Assembly: GCF_038502225.1 (NCBI RefSeq)
Contig: NC_091312.1
Span: forward strand, 35,696,126-35,760,125
Direction: 5' to 3'
DNA length: 64,000 nt
From: Cherax quadricarinatus
Taxonomy: Eukaryota > Arthropoda > Malacostraca > Decapoda > Parastacidae
Part shown: piece after piece, positions 53,116 through 64,000 of the stretch
Position numbering within the stretch: position 1 is the stretch's first letter
How the letters are laid out: each line of letters starts with the position of its first letter
Notes under the pieces: model-generated
The model's database searches: none
Seen by the model: the letters and a program-made list of their open reading frames with translations, nothing else
What the model was told of the DNA's origin: nothing
Program-made: the position numbers and the translations under genes

Positions 53116-54705
53116 ACGTAGTGTAACCTTGTGTTGTGTGTTGACGTAGTGTAACGTTGTGTTGTGTTCACGTAGTGTAACGTTGTGTTGTGTTTACGTA
53201 GTGTAACGTTGTGTTGTGTGTTCACGTAGTGTAACGTTGTGTTGTGTGTTCACGTAGTGTAACGTTGTGTTGTGTTGTAGTGTAACGTTGTGTTGTGTTG
53301 ACATAGTGTAACGTTGAGTTGTGTTCACGTAGTGTAACGTTGTGTTGTGTTGACGTAGTGTAACGTTGTGTTGTGTTGACGTAGTGTAACGTTGTGTTGT
53401 GTTGACGTAGTGTAACGTTGTGTTGTGTTGACGTGGTGTAACGTTTTGTTGTGTTGACGTAGTGTAACGTTGTGTTGTGTTGACGTAGTGTAACGTTGTG
53501 TTGTGTTGACGTAGTGTAACGTTGTGTTGTGTTGACGTAGTTTAACGTTGTGTTGTGTTGATGTAGTGTAACGTTGTGTTGTGTTGACGTGGTGTAACGT
53601 TGTGTTGTGTTGACGTAGTGTAACGTTGTGTGTTGACGTAGTGTAACGTTGTGTTGTGTTGACGTGGTGTAACGTTTTGTTGTGTTGACGTAGTGTAACG
53701 TTGTGTTGTGTTGACGTAGTGTAACGTTGTGTTGTGTTGACGTAGTGTAACGTTGTGTTGTGTTGACGTAGTGTAACGTTGTGTTGTGTTCACGTAGTTT
53801 AACGTTGTGTTGTGTTCACGTAGTGTAACGTTGTGTTGTGTTGATGTAGTGTAACGTTGTGTTGTGTTGACGTAGTGTAACGTTGTGTTGTGTTGACGTA
53901 GTGTAACGTTGTGTTGTGTTGACATAGTGTAACGTTGTGTTGTGTTGACGTAGTGTAACGTTGTGTTGTGTTGACGTAGTGTAACGTTGTGTGTTGACGT
54001 GGTGTAACGTTTTGTTGTGTTGACGTAGTGTAACGTTGTGTTGTGTTGACGTAGTGTAACGTTGTGTTGTGTTGATGTAGTGTAACGTTGTGTTGTGTTG
54101 ACGTAGTGTAACGTTGTGTTGTGTTGACGTAGTGTAACGTTGTGTTGTGTTCACGTAGTGTAACGTTGTGTGTTGACGTAGTGTAACGTTGTGTTCACGT
54201 AGTGTAACGTTGTGTTGTGTTGACGTAGTGTAACGTTGTGTTGTGTTGACGTAGTGTAACGTTGTTTTGTGTTCACGTAGTGTAACGTTGTGTTGTGTTG
54301 ACGTAGTGTAACGTTGTGTTGTGTTGACGTAGTGTAACGTTGTGTTGTGTTGACGTAGTGTAACGTTGTGTTGTGTTCACGTAGTGTAACGTTGTGTTGT
54401 GTTCACGTAGTGTAACGTTGTGTTGTATTGACGTAGTGTAACGTTGTGTTGTGTTGACGTAGTGTAACGTTGTGTTGTGTTGACGTAGTGTAACGTTGTG
54501 TTGTGTTGACGTAATGTAACGTTGTGTTGTGTTGACGTAGTGTAACGTTGTGTTGTGTTGACGTAGTGTAACGTTGTGTTGTGTTGACGTAGTGTAACGT
54601 TGTGTTGTGTTGACGTAGTGTAACGTTGTGTTGTGTTGACGTAGTGTAACGTTGTGTTGTGTTGACGTAGTGTAACGTTGTGTTGTGTTCACGTAGTGTA
54701 ACGTT
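53116..54705 (+). repeat. Tandem array, mainly 26-bp units with TTGACGTAG
   Basis: About 60 units of the type AACGTTGTGTTGTGTTGACG followed by TAGTGT. Three units make 78 bp, hence the 26-residue periodic frames on the minus strand. A transition from the 24-bp type occurs near 53100-53300, and scattered TTCACG units persist. Confidence 0.9.
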
Positions 54706-55050
54706 ATCTTGTGTATTTGTTCAAGTTCTAGTCCTTTTTTGTTAGTCTGACCTTGTATGTTCACGTTTATTTTTTTTTTATCCAGAACGGTGAGTGATCC
54801 CATAGTCAGTGCTCTTTAAATTTCACAACTTCTTGCTGTGTGTTGAGTCGGTCCGATGCTATTGACCCTAGTTAGAGAAGCAACTTAATGTGTAAAACAA
54901 TTTCCATCAGTGAGAAAAGATATGCAATCCCGTCAGAGTACAGTACGTTTAACAGACTACCGCTTCACACTGACTGGACGGTATTCTATTCCTGGATGAT
55001 TAGTGTCAACCACCTTACTGTCTATCTCAGTTTTCAGTTTTCTTTCATAT
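54706..55050. other. Unassigned DNA
   Basis: No feature recognised apart from a T-run near 54770. Confidence 0.4.
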
Positions 55051-55054
55051 TTGA

Positions 55055-55205
55055 GAGGGGAGATCACAGAGCGAGTGGGGTCTGAACCCATGACAAACGA
55101 GTCCCATAACTTGCAAAACACTCTTGCAATGGATTCGAGTCCCACTTGCTCTGTGATTTGTTTGCAATCGTATTATTACGATTTCGTGAGTCAACAGTGG
55201 TGATG
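55055..55205. mobile_element. Inverted pair of SINE-like fragments
   Basis: On the minus strand a B-box-like GGGTTCAGACCCCACTCGCT lies at about 55070-55090. On the plus strand a B-box-like GGATTCGAGTCCC lies at 55131-55143, followed by CACTTGCTCTGTGATTTG and CAATCGTATTATTACGATTT. The two halves are reverse complements in part, so the locus can fold back. Confidence 0.6.
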
Positions 55206-56165
55206 TCTCTTATAATATACGTATTTTTTTTTAAATTATATATTGTGCTGTTTGTAAATTCAGTAAATTGCGTGAAGGAACATTCTAATTTTTCCGCTTG
55301 TCTAGTATATTATGGCAAATTTTCATATACACATTTGAAAGACTACATAACAGATAATTTGGTCTCTTGACGCACTGCGCAAAGCTTGATCGTTTCCATA
55401 ATTGTTAATTGGTAATTGTGAATATGTATCATGTTGAAAGGGGGGGAGAGAAGGGGCAGTAATATTTATGGTGGTCTCTAGTGACACCAGTGAATACTAC
55501 TTTCAAGACAGGCTTATCACTTGTCTGAGTGTAGGAAAGGGAGTTGTTTCCTTTACATTTATCACTAATCTCGTCTCTTGAATTAAGTTATGTTGGAAAT
55601 TTGTTCATGTATCTATCCACTGATAGTTTTTTGTCTGTCAGTAGTGCTGGGGTGAATTTTTAGCTTCTTTGTCATGTTGTGCTTACGGAAGCATTGCGTC
55701 CTTGAGTGTGCTGGTGGATGTGACGCGACCATCATTCCATTCTTTGTGTTTGTCTCGTGTGTGTCTGTGCACACCTGTTGGGAACACGTGAGAACCCGGA
55801 AATACTAATAGATACGTAACATATAATACGAGGGAAAGACGCGTGGGAAGGAGTGAGAGTAGAGGAAGTTTTATAGGGAAAAATGTGAAAGTTTGAAGGA
55901 ACAGGGGAGAAGGGAAATTGTAACAAATGGAAAAGTGACACCGAGAAGGGTATTTTGAACCTGAAGAATGTCTTTATATTTTATTTTAGGAGTGGGTTTT
56001 GCCTGTTGACAGGTATCTGATACAATATTTACATATAAAGGTAGTCTTCTCCTCCCCGTCTCTGGTTAGGTCGAGGGACATTATAATAAGTGCAGTCTTC
56101 CACTCATAGCTAAAACGAGGCTTGTTAACCACAGGAATGTTGCGAAAGTTGCCCTCGTAGCTTAG
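55206..56165. other. Unassigned DNA
   Basis: No recognisable gene or repeat. Confidence 0.4.
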
Positions 56166-56345
56166 TGTGACGCCAGGCCTTGAGCAGACAGATTTGTGAC
56201 GCCAGGCCTTGAGCAGATAGACCTGTGACGCCAGGCCTTGAGCAGACAGACCTGTGACGCCAGGCCTTGAGGTCACAGACTTGTGACACCAAGCTTTGAA
56301 TAGATACAAATGTTACGCAAGGACTTAAGTAGACATTTGTGACGC
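56166..56345 (+). repeat. 29-bp minisatellite
   Basis: About six units of GTGACGCCAGGCCTTGAGCA followed by GATAGACCT, decaying to the right. Confidence 0.85.
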
Positions 56346-56589
56346 TTGGCCTTAGGAGATAGTTTTGAGAACCGTAGTATGCTTCTTCGTAAAAAAATGT
56401 GGCAGGCTTGTTTGCTTAGGTTAATTACATAATGGAGCATCATCACTCATTGGAGTGTTAGCTTGGTGGAGATTAGATGTCGCGGGGTGAGTTCTCGCTT
56501 TGGATCATTGTTTACCCGAGGATAATTGATCCCCCCCCCCATCCAAGGGAGGCGGGATTTTCCTCTACTGGAATATTCTCTCTCCATAA

Positions 56590-56712
56590 AGAATAGTTTC
56601 TTAAACCATACCCCAGCCGGGATTGAACCCGCGGTCAGAGAGTCTCAAAACTCCAGCCCGTCGCGGGGTATGGTTTGTTTGCAATCGTGTCATTACGATT
56701 TCGTGAGTCGAG
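56590..56712. mobile_element. SINE-like fold-back
   Basis: A minus-strand B-box GGTTCAATCCCGG (plus 56618-56630) lies beside a plus-strand tail TTTGTTTGCAATCGTGTCAT / TACGATTTCGTGAGTC, also seen at 55160-55195. ACCATACCCC and GGGGTATGGT at the ends pair. Confidence 0.65.
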
Positions 56713-57154
56713 TCAATAGTTTCTTAACGGATGGTCGCCACACACTAGAGTATTGTCTCCAGGATGGATGATAGTTCCTGGCAGAAATGTTTCCGTGCCT
56801 TGTTAAGAGTTATAGAGGGTCTTGACACAACTTTGACCTGACCAATCAGCTTACTGCGCCACATTGGACGTGGGAAGTGAGAGTTATTTTGCCCGAATGT
56901 TTACTTTAGATGAGTAGCGCCAACACTGCGGAAGCAGAACCTGAAGAATCAAGATAATCGGATTTAATACAAGGGTATGGTAATTAAAGATGGATGCTAA
57001 CTGCTTCTGTTAATATAAAAACTTGTCAGTGATATGCAATTATATATTTAAGATCAAGATTATACGCAGGAATGTGATATTAGATACAAGAAATATTGTC
57101 GGAACAAAGATAAAAGTTTTCAAGAAAATGGATGGTTTCATTCTATAAGTGCCG

Positions 57155-57480
57155 GATCAACCGGGTTGTGATGGCTGTGTGAGCCTACGGGCCACTACCA
57201 CAAACAACCTGGTTGACCAGGCGGTCCGTAAGGAAGCCTAGCCTCAGATCGGGTTGTGGAGGTAGAAGGGCCCTCGTATCCTGGTATATTATACCGACAA
57301 GTGTATAAATAAGCCCACCAGAGGCTTTTATCATCCAGAGGATTAGACTGATGAGGCAGTGGGCTACGGGGGTCAACGCCCCCGTAGCCCACTTCTCGAC
57401 CAAGCCTCCCAGTGGATCAGGGCCTGATCAACCTGGTTGTTACTGCAATGTCCGATCAGCTCGGCTGAGCGGGCACTGAC
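57155..57480 (+). repeat. Two LINE 3' type fragments around a PLE end motif
   Basis: 57155-57280: GCCGGATCAACCGGGTTGTG and AACCTGGTTGACCAGGCGG match the LINE 3' end near 15160. 57287-57310: TATATTATACCGACAAGTGT matches the outer PLE end. 57362-57475: GGGGGTCAACGCCCCCGTAG and TCAGGGCCTGATCAACCTGG match the dispersed repeat at 15375. Confidence 0.6.
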
Positions 57481-57742
57481 TTAAGTATCTGTCCAGTTTG
57501 AATTAACTGAAAATGAAATGATATATAGGATCTATGGTTTAATTACAAGGGTAGAAAACGAGTTGTTACTTTACAAGTTGATAGTAGGAGGTACGGAGTG
57601 GTAAACACAGGTGTGTGTGTCACACCAGTACACACTACTGCACTTCTGGCATCCCCAGCCTCCAGGCGCCGCCGTTAACACAACCAAGAATACAAGTCGC
57701 CGCGTCAGCCTAATTTAGTCAGCCAAGGTGATGGAATGAGGT

Positions 57743-58312
<570 letters not shown>

Positions 58313-59080
58313 AGATAATCACCCATTTGTATTTGCAAGGGTCGAGCCCTTGCTGCTAGTTCCGCTTGGTAAGGTTCATCGTCCGGCATTCTGGTCGCTT
58401 GAGTTTTATCATACTTTCAGAGCTGTGAATGGAATATTCATCCACCACTTGTACATCCACTTCATTCCTCTTCCCGGTTTCCACAAAGTACTTCCCAGTA
58501 GCACTGTCTCAGGTTTTAGTTATGTATCTTTGCTCCGGGTCTTTATAATTCTACAGCGTATCCCCATTACTTTCCTCTCTTTCAATTCCTCCCAATATCT
58601 TGAATATGGTAATAATGTTTCAGTAAATAAAACTGGGTACATCAGCAGAGGCATGGTACCCTCTATGGTAGTTACGTGCAACAGGAATTTTATGAGAATA
58701 CTAACAAATTAGAACAAAGACCAGTTTCGCCTGGTTTACAACCTTTTTCAAGTCAGTGGAAAAAGTTGTGCACGAGTGTCAGTTTTAAAGTTTTCCAGTA
58801 ACGTGCTTTCTCTGTTTCAATTGTAGTAAAGCCAACTATGTTTCCCTATAGTCCATCGCGGGATAGATTTTGTACGTGAGGTAATGAAGTCTGTCAGCCC
58901 GAGGTGAGATACTTGAGTAGGATAATAAGGATATCCTTAAGTGTTTCATTATGGTTCCGTAGCTACGGCGGCTTCAAAGGTTTCGTTCCATAAGAGCTGT
59001 GTTTATTATTACTTGGGAATTACCATCTCTCAGGATGTGCGCGTATGTGTACTCGCCTAGTATATGTTGTTTCATGGGTC
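58313..59080. other. Unassigned DNA with a possible PLE relic
   Basis: At 58719-58755 the minus strand has TGAC, TTGAAAAA, GGTT / AACC around GTA, then GCGAAACTGGTC. This looks like a decayed relative of the family D hammerhead-like motif. Nothing else recognised. Confidence 0.35.
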
Positions 59081-59084
59081 ATTT

Positions 59085-59225
59085 CACAGCTGTGTGTGTG
59101 TATACTCACCTAATTGTGGTTGCAGGGGTCGATTCATAGCTCCTGGCCCTGCCTCTTTACTGGTCGCTACTAGGTCCACACTCTCCTTGCTCCATGAGCT
59201 TTATCATACCTCTTCTTAAAGCTGC
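59085..59225 (-). repeat. LINE 3' end (same family as 13975-14375)
   Basis: The plus strand shows GTATACTCACCTAATTGTGG, GGTCGATTCATAGCTC and CTCCATGAGCTTTATCATACC, the reverse of the 3' UTR at 14255-14370. A GT tract follows the tip at 59092-59102. Confidence 0.8.
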
Positions 59226-59680
59226 TGCTTCTTCTTATAGCCAGAGCTTTGGTAAGATGGGTAAGGAAGAAGGATGGGTAAGGATAGAAATATTGGAAAA
59301 GGGTGGGAGGGGGGAGAAAGGTAGGATATAAAAGGTAAGTGGCCCAGCCACTTTGGTGTAATTTAAAAAGTGTATGTGGAATAATAAAGTATTCTTGAAT
59401 GGGTATAATACTAACCCATCAGAGTCACATAGATATAACACATATATAAGTACATGACTCTGAAGTGGTAGTAAATATACAAGTTGCAATTGCTTTTTTT
59501 TTGCGATTGCACAACGGGTATTTAAACGACAATGAAGGCAATAATTTTCTGACCAGCTTATAAAGAATTACTTGACACATTACCTTCTTACAAGGTGGTG
59601 ACCCGCCATAATAAATGTAGTATAATTTTAACAGTAGAATGTTATACAAGATGTCTCCCTAATTGGGGGCGATGATTTTC

Positions 59681-60514
59681 TTAGTAAACATAGAAGGGTT
59701 CTGGTGGTACCCAATCATCTTCATCTGCAGGGAGGTTGCTCAAGATCATTGGTCGATGGTAATCGTCTTTATGGATAAAACGACGGACCCTCTGTGGGAG
59801 AGTCATTCTTTGAGTCCTGTGAGGAGGAGTATTGATGATATAATCCGTGGTATTTTCAACTTGGAGAAGATGTTCTCTATCTGGCATGTAGAGTTCTTGC
59901 ATTACAGAGAGTTGTTTCTTCTTCAGGGTGTCAAGGCGTACATTTAATGCAGTAATATCTTGTTGTACGTGTAAATCTGCCATTTTAACTCTGTCTCTCC
60001 TATTGCCCGTAATGAAGCGGAGAGCTCTATTCTGGACCCGTTGCAACCGTAGCATGTTGGTCTTTGTTGTTAATGACATTGGGACACAAGGGTATTCGAG
60101 TATAGGTCTTATTATCATTTTATACAGATGTTTTTTGACATGTGGAGGGGCTTGATTAAATCTAAAGAGACTGTTAAGACCGACTTTGGCTATGTTGATC
60201 TTTTTATTTACATGAGATGTTGAGTGGAGCAGCCTGTCTATTTCATATCCCAAGATCTTCTTAGAGTTTCTAATGGCTACAGGTGTACCTCTGATGGAGA
60301 TACCCCCCTTATCTTCGATGGTTGATGCAAAACATCCTATCGTGCTAACAAGGACTTTGTCAGGGTTAGTCGTAATTCTCCATTTCTTTTCCCAATTAGA
60401 TGTTCGACGAAGTTCAATATTCATTTTTTCTATGACTCTCTCATACTTGTATTTTCCTGTTACCGGAGTTGATGAGACGACATGGATAACATCATCCTCT
60501 TGATGGGATGGCAA
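59681..60514 (-). pseudogene. Jockey/CR1-type LINE reverse transcriptase C-terminus, 5'-truncated
   Basis: A 277-residue open frame beginning just after the catalytic box: DVIHVVSSTPVTGKYKYERVIEKMNIEL, WEKKWRITTNPDKVLV, KILGYEIDRLL, KKINIAKVGLNSLFRF, MIIRPILEYPCVPMS, MLRLQRVQNRALRFITGNRRDRV, LHVQQDITALNVRLDTLKKKQ and a C-terminal DDWVPPEPFYVY. It is uninterrupted but lacks the fingers and palm. A 3' UTR of about 140 bp follows (59540-59680). A different family from the neighbours on its right. Confidence 0.85.
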
Positions 60515-60569
60515 GTTTCCTCTCAGCTCTGGTCAAAAACTACTCAGGAAAAATCTCGAGTAACAGTGT

Positions 60570-61331
60570 TCAGAGTTGCTCTGCTCGAGAATTACTCAGG
60601 ATAAATGAAGAGCAGGAACGACGACGTCTTCTCTCTACGGCGGCTGGGCGGCTTCTCTCTGTGTCTGTATCGTATATCTGTCTGTCTGTATCCTTCTTAA
60701 AGCTATGTATGGATCCTGCCTCCACTATATCATTCTCCAGACTGTTCCATTTCCTGACAACTTTGTGGCTGAAGAAATACTTCCTAACATCCTTGTGGCT
60801 CATATGAGCTTTTAGCTTCCGGTTGTGACCCCTTGCTGCTGTGTCACACCTCTCAAACATTCTGTCCCTATCCACCCTGTCAATTCCTCTCAGTATTTTA
60901 TATGTTCGTATCATGTTACCCCTATCCCTCCTGTCTTCCAGTGTTGTCATGTTGAGTTCCCTTAACCTCTCCTTGTATGACAATCTCCTTAGTTCCGGGA
61001 CTAGTCTTGTTGCAAACCTTTGCACTTTCTCAAGTTTCTTGGTGTGTTTGACCAAGTGTGGGTTCCATACTGGTGCTGCATACCCCAGTATAGGCCTGAC
61101 GTACACGGTATACAGTGTCGTGAATAACTCCTTATTTGGATGACGAAACGCTATTCTCAGGTTTGCCAGGCGCCCGTATGCTGCAGCAGTTATTTGGTTA
61201 ATGTGCGCCTCAGGCGATGTGCTCGGTATGATACTTACACCAAGACCCTTTTTCTTGAGTGAGGTTTGCAGTCTCTGTCCCCCTAGCCTGTACTCTGCCT
61301 GCGGTCTTCTTTGACCTTCCCCAATCTTCAT
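60570..61331 (-). pseudogene. LINE reverse transcriptase thumb and C-terminus
   Basis: 253 residues: KIGEGQRRPQAEYRLGG, KKKGLGVSIIPSTSPEAHI, TLYTVYVRPILGYAAPVWNPHLVKHTKKLEKVQRFATRLV, NMTTLEDRRDRGNMIRTYKIL and YFFSHKVVRKWNSLENDIVEAGSIHSFKK. A TGACTCC-type break separates it from the palm frame near 61331-61445. Confidence 0.85.
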
Positions 61332-61444
61332 GACTTTGTACTTGGTGGGGTTAAACCCCAGGAGTCATTTGTTGGACCAGGCTTGCAGTCTATCCAGATC
61401 CCTTTGTAGTTCTAGCTGATCCTCATGCACTTGAATTCTCCGCA

Positions 61445-61726
61445 TTAGCTTACGTCGTTTGCAAACAGGGACACCTCTGAGTCTGTCCTTTCTGTCATGT
61501 CAATCACATATACCAGAAATAGCACCGGCCCTTGGAGTGACCCTTGTGGAACCCCGCTCGTCACATCCTCCCACTCTGACACTTCATCACGTACCATAAC
61601 TCGTTGTTTCCTTCCTGTCAAGTATTCTCTGATCCTTTGCAGTGCCTTTCCTGTTATCCTACCTGCTTCTCTAGTTTTTGCACTAATCTCTTGTGTGGAA
61701 CTGTCGAAAGCCTTCTTACAATGCAA
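61445..61726 (-). pseudogene. LINE reverse transcriptase palm with FAND in place of FADD
   Basis: CKKAFDSSTQEI (motif A remnant), [43 protein letters not shown] (motif B) and SLFANDVS. The catalytic box reads FAND, so the first catalytic Asp is Asn. The change from the usual AFDTVPH after motif A also suggests decay. Confidence 0.85.
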
Positions 61727-62183
61727 GAAAATCCTGTCTACCCACCCCTCTCTCCTCCCTTACTTCTGTCACCTTGTCGTAAAACTCCAGTAGGTTTGTG
61801 ACACAGGATTTCCCTTCCCTGAAACGGTGCTGGTTATCGTGTGTAAGCTCATTCCTCTCTAGGTGCTCCACCAGTCTTTTCCTGATAAACTTCTCCATGA
61901 CTTTCCACACTAGACATGTCAGTGATATTGGTCTGTAGTTTAATGCTACCTGCCTGTCTCCTTTCTTAAAGACTGGAACTATATTTGATGTCTTCCACAC
62001 CTTAGGTAGTTGCCCAGTTTCGATAGATGTGTTGAAAAACGTTGTTAATGGCACACACAGTGCCTCTGCTCCCTCTCTCAGGACCCACGGGGAGATGTCC
62101 GGTCCCATTGCCTTTGAGGTATCTAGCTCACTTAGCAGCCTTTTCACCTCCTCTTCGTCGGTTGTGTGTAGTGTGTCCAGCAC
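61716..62183 (-). pseudogene. LINE reverse transcriptase fingers
   Basis: 155 residues: [81 protein letters not shown] and THDNQHRFREGKSCVTNLLEFYDKVTEV. It shifts frame near 61730, just before motif A. Confidence 0.85.
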
Positions 62184-62333
62184 TTGTTGATGTGCCCTAC
62201 CATCTGGGTCTGCTGTAGTTTAGCCCGTCTCCACGAAAATACTTCCTTAAATCTCATGTTTAGCTCTTCACACACTTCTTTGTCATTTACTGTGATCTCC
62301 ATTTCTTCCTCTGCCTGATTACTTTGTTCTTGA

Positions 62334-62663
62334 CTATTGTTTTCCTCCTGATGTGACTGTACAACAGCTCACCCTTTTCCCTTCATCAATTCTGTGATTC
62401 ACCTCATCCTTCAGAGACCCATCTGCTGACACGTCCACTCCTAAATATCTGAATACATTCACCTCCTCCATACTCTCTCCCTCCAATCTGATATCCAGTC
62501 TTTCGTCACCTAATCTTTTTGTTATCCTCATAACCTTACTCTTTTCTATATTTACTTCTAATTTTCTTTTACATACCGTACCAAATTCATCTACCATCCT
62601 CTGCAACTTCTCTTCAGAATCTCCCAAAAGCACCGTGTCATTAGCAAAGAGCAACTGTGACAA
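62334..62663 (-). pseudogene. LINE reverse transcriptase after motif C, cut at the 62370 junction
   Basis: SQLLFANDTVLLGDSEEKLQRMVDEFGTVC, KLEVNIEKSKVMRI and VNVFRYLGVDVSADGSLKDEVNHRIDEGKRVS. It matches 25055-25384 closely, with FAND for FADD. The last dozen residues belong to the neighbouring LINE, so the junction is at about 62370. The rest of its C-terminus is missing. Confidence 0.85.
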
Positions 62664-62666
62664 CTC

Positions 62667-64000
62667 TCACTTTGTGTTTGATTCTTTATCTTTTAACTCC
62701 ACACCTCTTGCCAACACCCGAGCATTCACTTCTCTTACAACCCCATCTATAAATATATTGAACAACAACGGTGACATCACACATCCTTGTCTAAGGCCTA
62801 CTTTTACTGGGAAATAATCTCCCTCTCTCCTACATACTTTAACCTGGGCTTCACTATCCTCGTAAAAACTCTTTACTGCTTTCAGTAACCTACCTCCTAT
62901 ATCATACACCTGCAAAATCTGCCACATTGCCTCCCTATCCACCCTGTCATGTGCCTTTTCTAAATCCATAAATGCCACAAAAACCTCTTTACCCTTATCT
63001 AAATACTGTTCACCTATATGTTTCACTGTAAACACTTGGTCTACACACCCCCTACCTTTCCTAAAGCCGCCTTGTTCATCTGCTATCCTACTCTCCGTCT
63101 TACTCTTAATTCTTTCAATAATAACTCTACCATACACTTTACCAGGTATACTCAACAGACTTATTCCCCTATAATTTTTGCACTCTATTTTATACCCTTT
63201 GCTTTTATACAAAGGAACTATGCATGCTCTCTGCCAATCCCTAGGTACTTTACCCTCTTCCATACATTTATTTAATAATAACACCAACCACTCCAAAACT
63301 ATATCCCCACCTGCTTTTAACATTTCTATCTTTATCACATAAATCCCGGCTCCTTTACCCCCTTTCATTCTACCCACTGCCTCATGAACTTCCCCCACAC
63401 TCACAACTGGCTCTACCTCACTCTTACAAGATGTTATTCCTCCTTGCCCTTTACACGAAATCACAGCTTCCCTATCTTCATCAACATTTAACAATTCCTC
63501 AAAATATTCCCTCCATCTTCCCGATACCTCTAACACTTCATTTAATAACTCTCCTCTCGTATTTTTAACTGTCAAAACCATTTGTTCTCTAGGCTTCCTC
63601 AACTTATTAATCTCACTCCAAAACTTTTTCTTATTTTCAACAAAATTTGTTGATAACATCTCACCCACTCTCTCATTTGCTCTCTTTTTACATTGCTTCA
63701 CAATTCTCTTAACCTCTATTTTTCTCTCCATATACTCTTCCCTTCTTGTATCACTTCTACTTTGTAAAAACCTCTCATATACTAACTTTTTCTCCCTTAC
63801 TACTCTCTTTACATCATCATTCCACCAATCGCTTTTCTTCCCTCCCGCACCCACTTTCCTGTAACCACAAACTTCTGCTGAACGCTCTAACACTACATTC
63901 TGAAACCTACCCCGTACATCTTCGACCCCATTGCCTATACTCTCACTAGCCCATCTATCCTCGAATAGTTGTTTATATCTTACCCTAACTGCCTCCTCTT
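62667..64000 (-). pseudogene. LINE reverse transcriptase, N-terminal part, running off the window
   Basis: The frame is open from the right edge down to 62667: EEAVRVRYKQLFEDRW at the edge, KKSDWWNDDVKRVVREKKLVYERFL, FWSEINKLRKPREQMVLTVKNTRGELL, GRMKGGKGAGIYVIKIEMLK, YRGISLLSIPGKVYGRVIIERI, EQGGFRKGRGCVDQVFTVKHI, motif A VAFMDLEKAHDRVDREAMW and motif B VGLRQGCVMSPLLFNIFIDGV. A frameshift near 62665 separates it from the motif C frame. The endonuclease, if present, lies beyond the window. Same family as 25045-26065. Clade uncertain. Confidence 0.85.

Larger units (their letters stand above)
60520..62370 (-). mobile_element. CR1/Jockey-type LINE, 5'-truncated, three broken frames
   Basis: From right to left: a linker (about 62366-62190), reverse transcriptase fingers (62183-61716), palm (61726-61445) and thumb to C-terminus (61331-60570). 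Truncated at its 5' end in the linker before the reverse transcriptase, where it abuts another LINE at 62370. Its 3' UTR is absent here, as it ends near 60520 against the LINE at 59681-60514. Confidence 0.85.

Noticed and set aside
51936..54803. Minus-strand frames of 65-187 residues with HYVNTTQ-type repeats
   Set aside because: Products of 24-bp and 26-bp tandem units; no start context or domain.
58719..58755. Intact hammerhead-like motif on the minus strand
   Set aside because: GAAACTG replaces GAAACGT and stem II has extra bases; at best a decayed relic.

Overview
The window looks like repeat-dominated nuclear DNA from an arthropod, most likely a decapod crustacean such as a crayfish or lobster. 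That placement rests on the mix of families: CR1-like LINEs, Penelope-like elements (PLEs), a Gmr1-like Gypsy element, tRNA-derived SINEs with a TAAGAT tail, and very abundant minisatellites. It is recognition from memory, not a database result. No convincing host protein-coding, tRNA or rRNA gene was found. Almost every long open frame belongs to a mobile element or is an artefact of a tandem repeat.

Layout. 1-1798: CR1-like LINE copy 1, entering from the left edge. 1799-3525: nested PLE copies with hammerhead-like motifs and a GIY-YIG endonuclease pseudogene. 3526-8730: mostly unassigned, with a fold-back PLE at 6604-6950 and a PLE fragment near 7330. 8737-12625: three minisatellites (45, 19 and 18 bp units), the last split by a fold-back PLE. 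13090-15870: fragments of a PLE and several LINEs, with CA/GT microsatellites. 15866-17426: Gypsy integrase fragment. 18631-26795: a complete LTR-to-LTR Gypsy element on the minus strand with a 5-bp target duplication and a LINE in its 5' LTR. 26796-28200: two minisatellites holding a tRNA-SINE and a LINE 3' end. 29390-31240: a very old LINE. 31350-36180: largely unassigned. 36180-40186: a nearly full-length CR1-like LINE (copy 2). 43638-49010: minisatellites, a Jockey-like LINE between CT microsatellites, and a fold-back PLE. 50210-54705: a 53-bp minisatellite and a 2.85-kb array of 24/26-bp units. 55000-58312: SINE fold-backs, LINE 3' ends and a (GA)n/(GAAC)n microsatellite. 59085-64000: four abutting minus-strand LINE pieces.

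Three points stand out. (1) PLE termini carry a compact hammerhead-ribozyme-like motif. Across four sequence families the 4-bp stem I co-varies, and the core C3-G8 pair is swapped for U3-A8. (2) The complete Gypsy element has its integrase upstream of reverse transcriptase, the order of the Gmr1 lineage. (3) Mobile elements repeatedly sit inside tandem repeats, in several cases with readable target-site duplications. All elements seen in full carry disabling lesions, although the two CR1-like copies are very similar, suggesting recent activity of that family.
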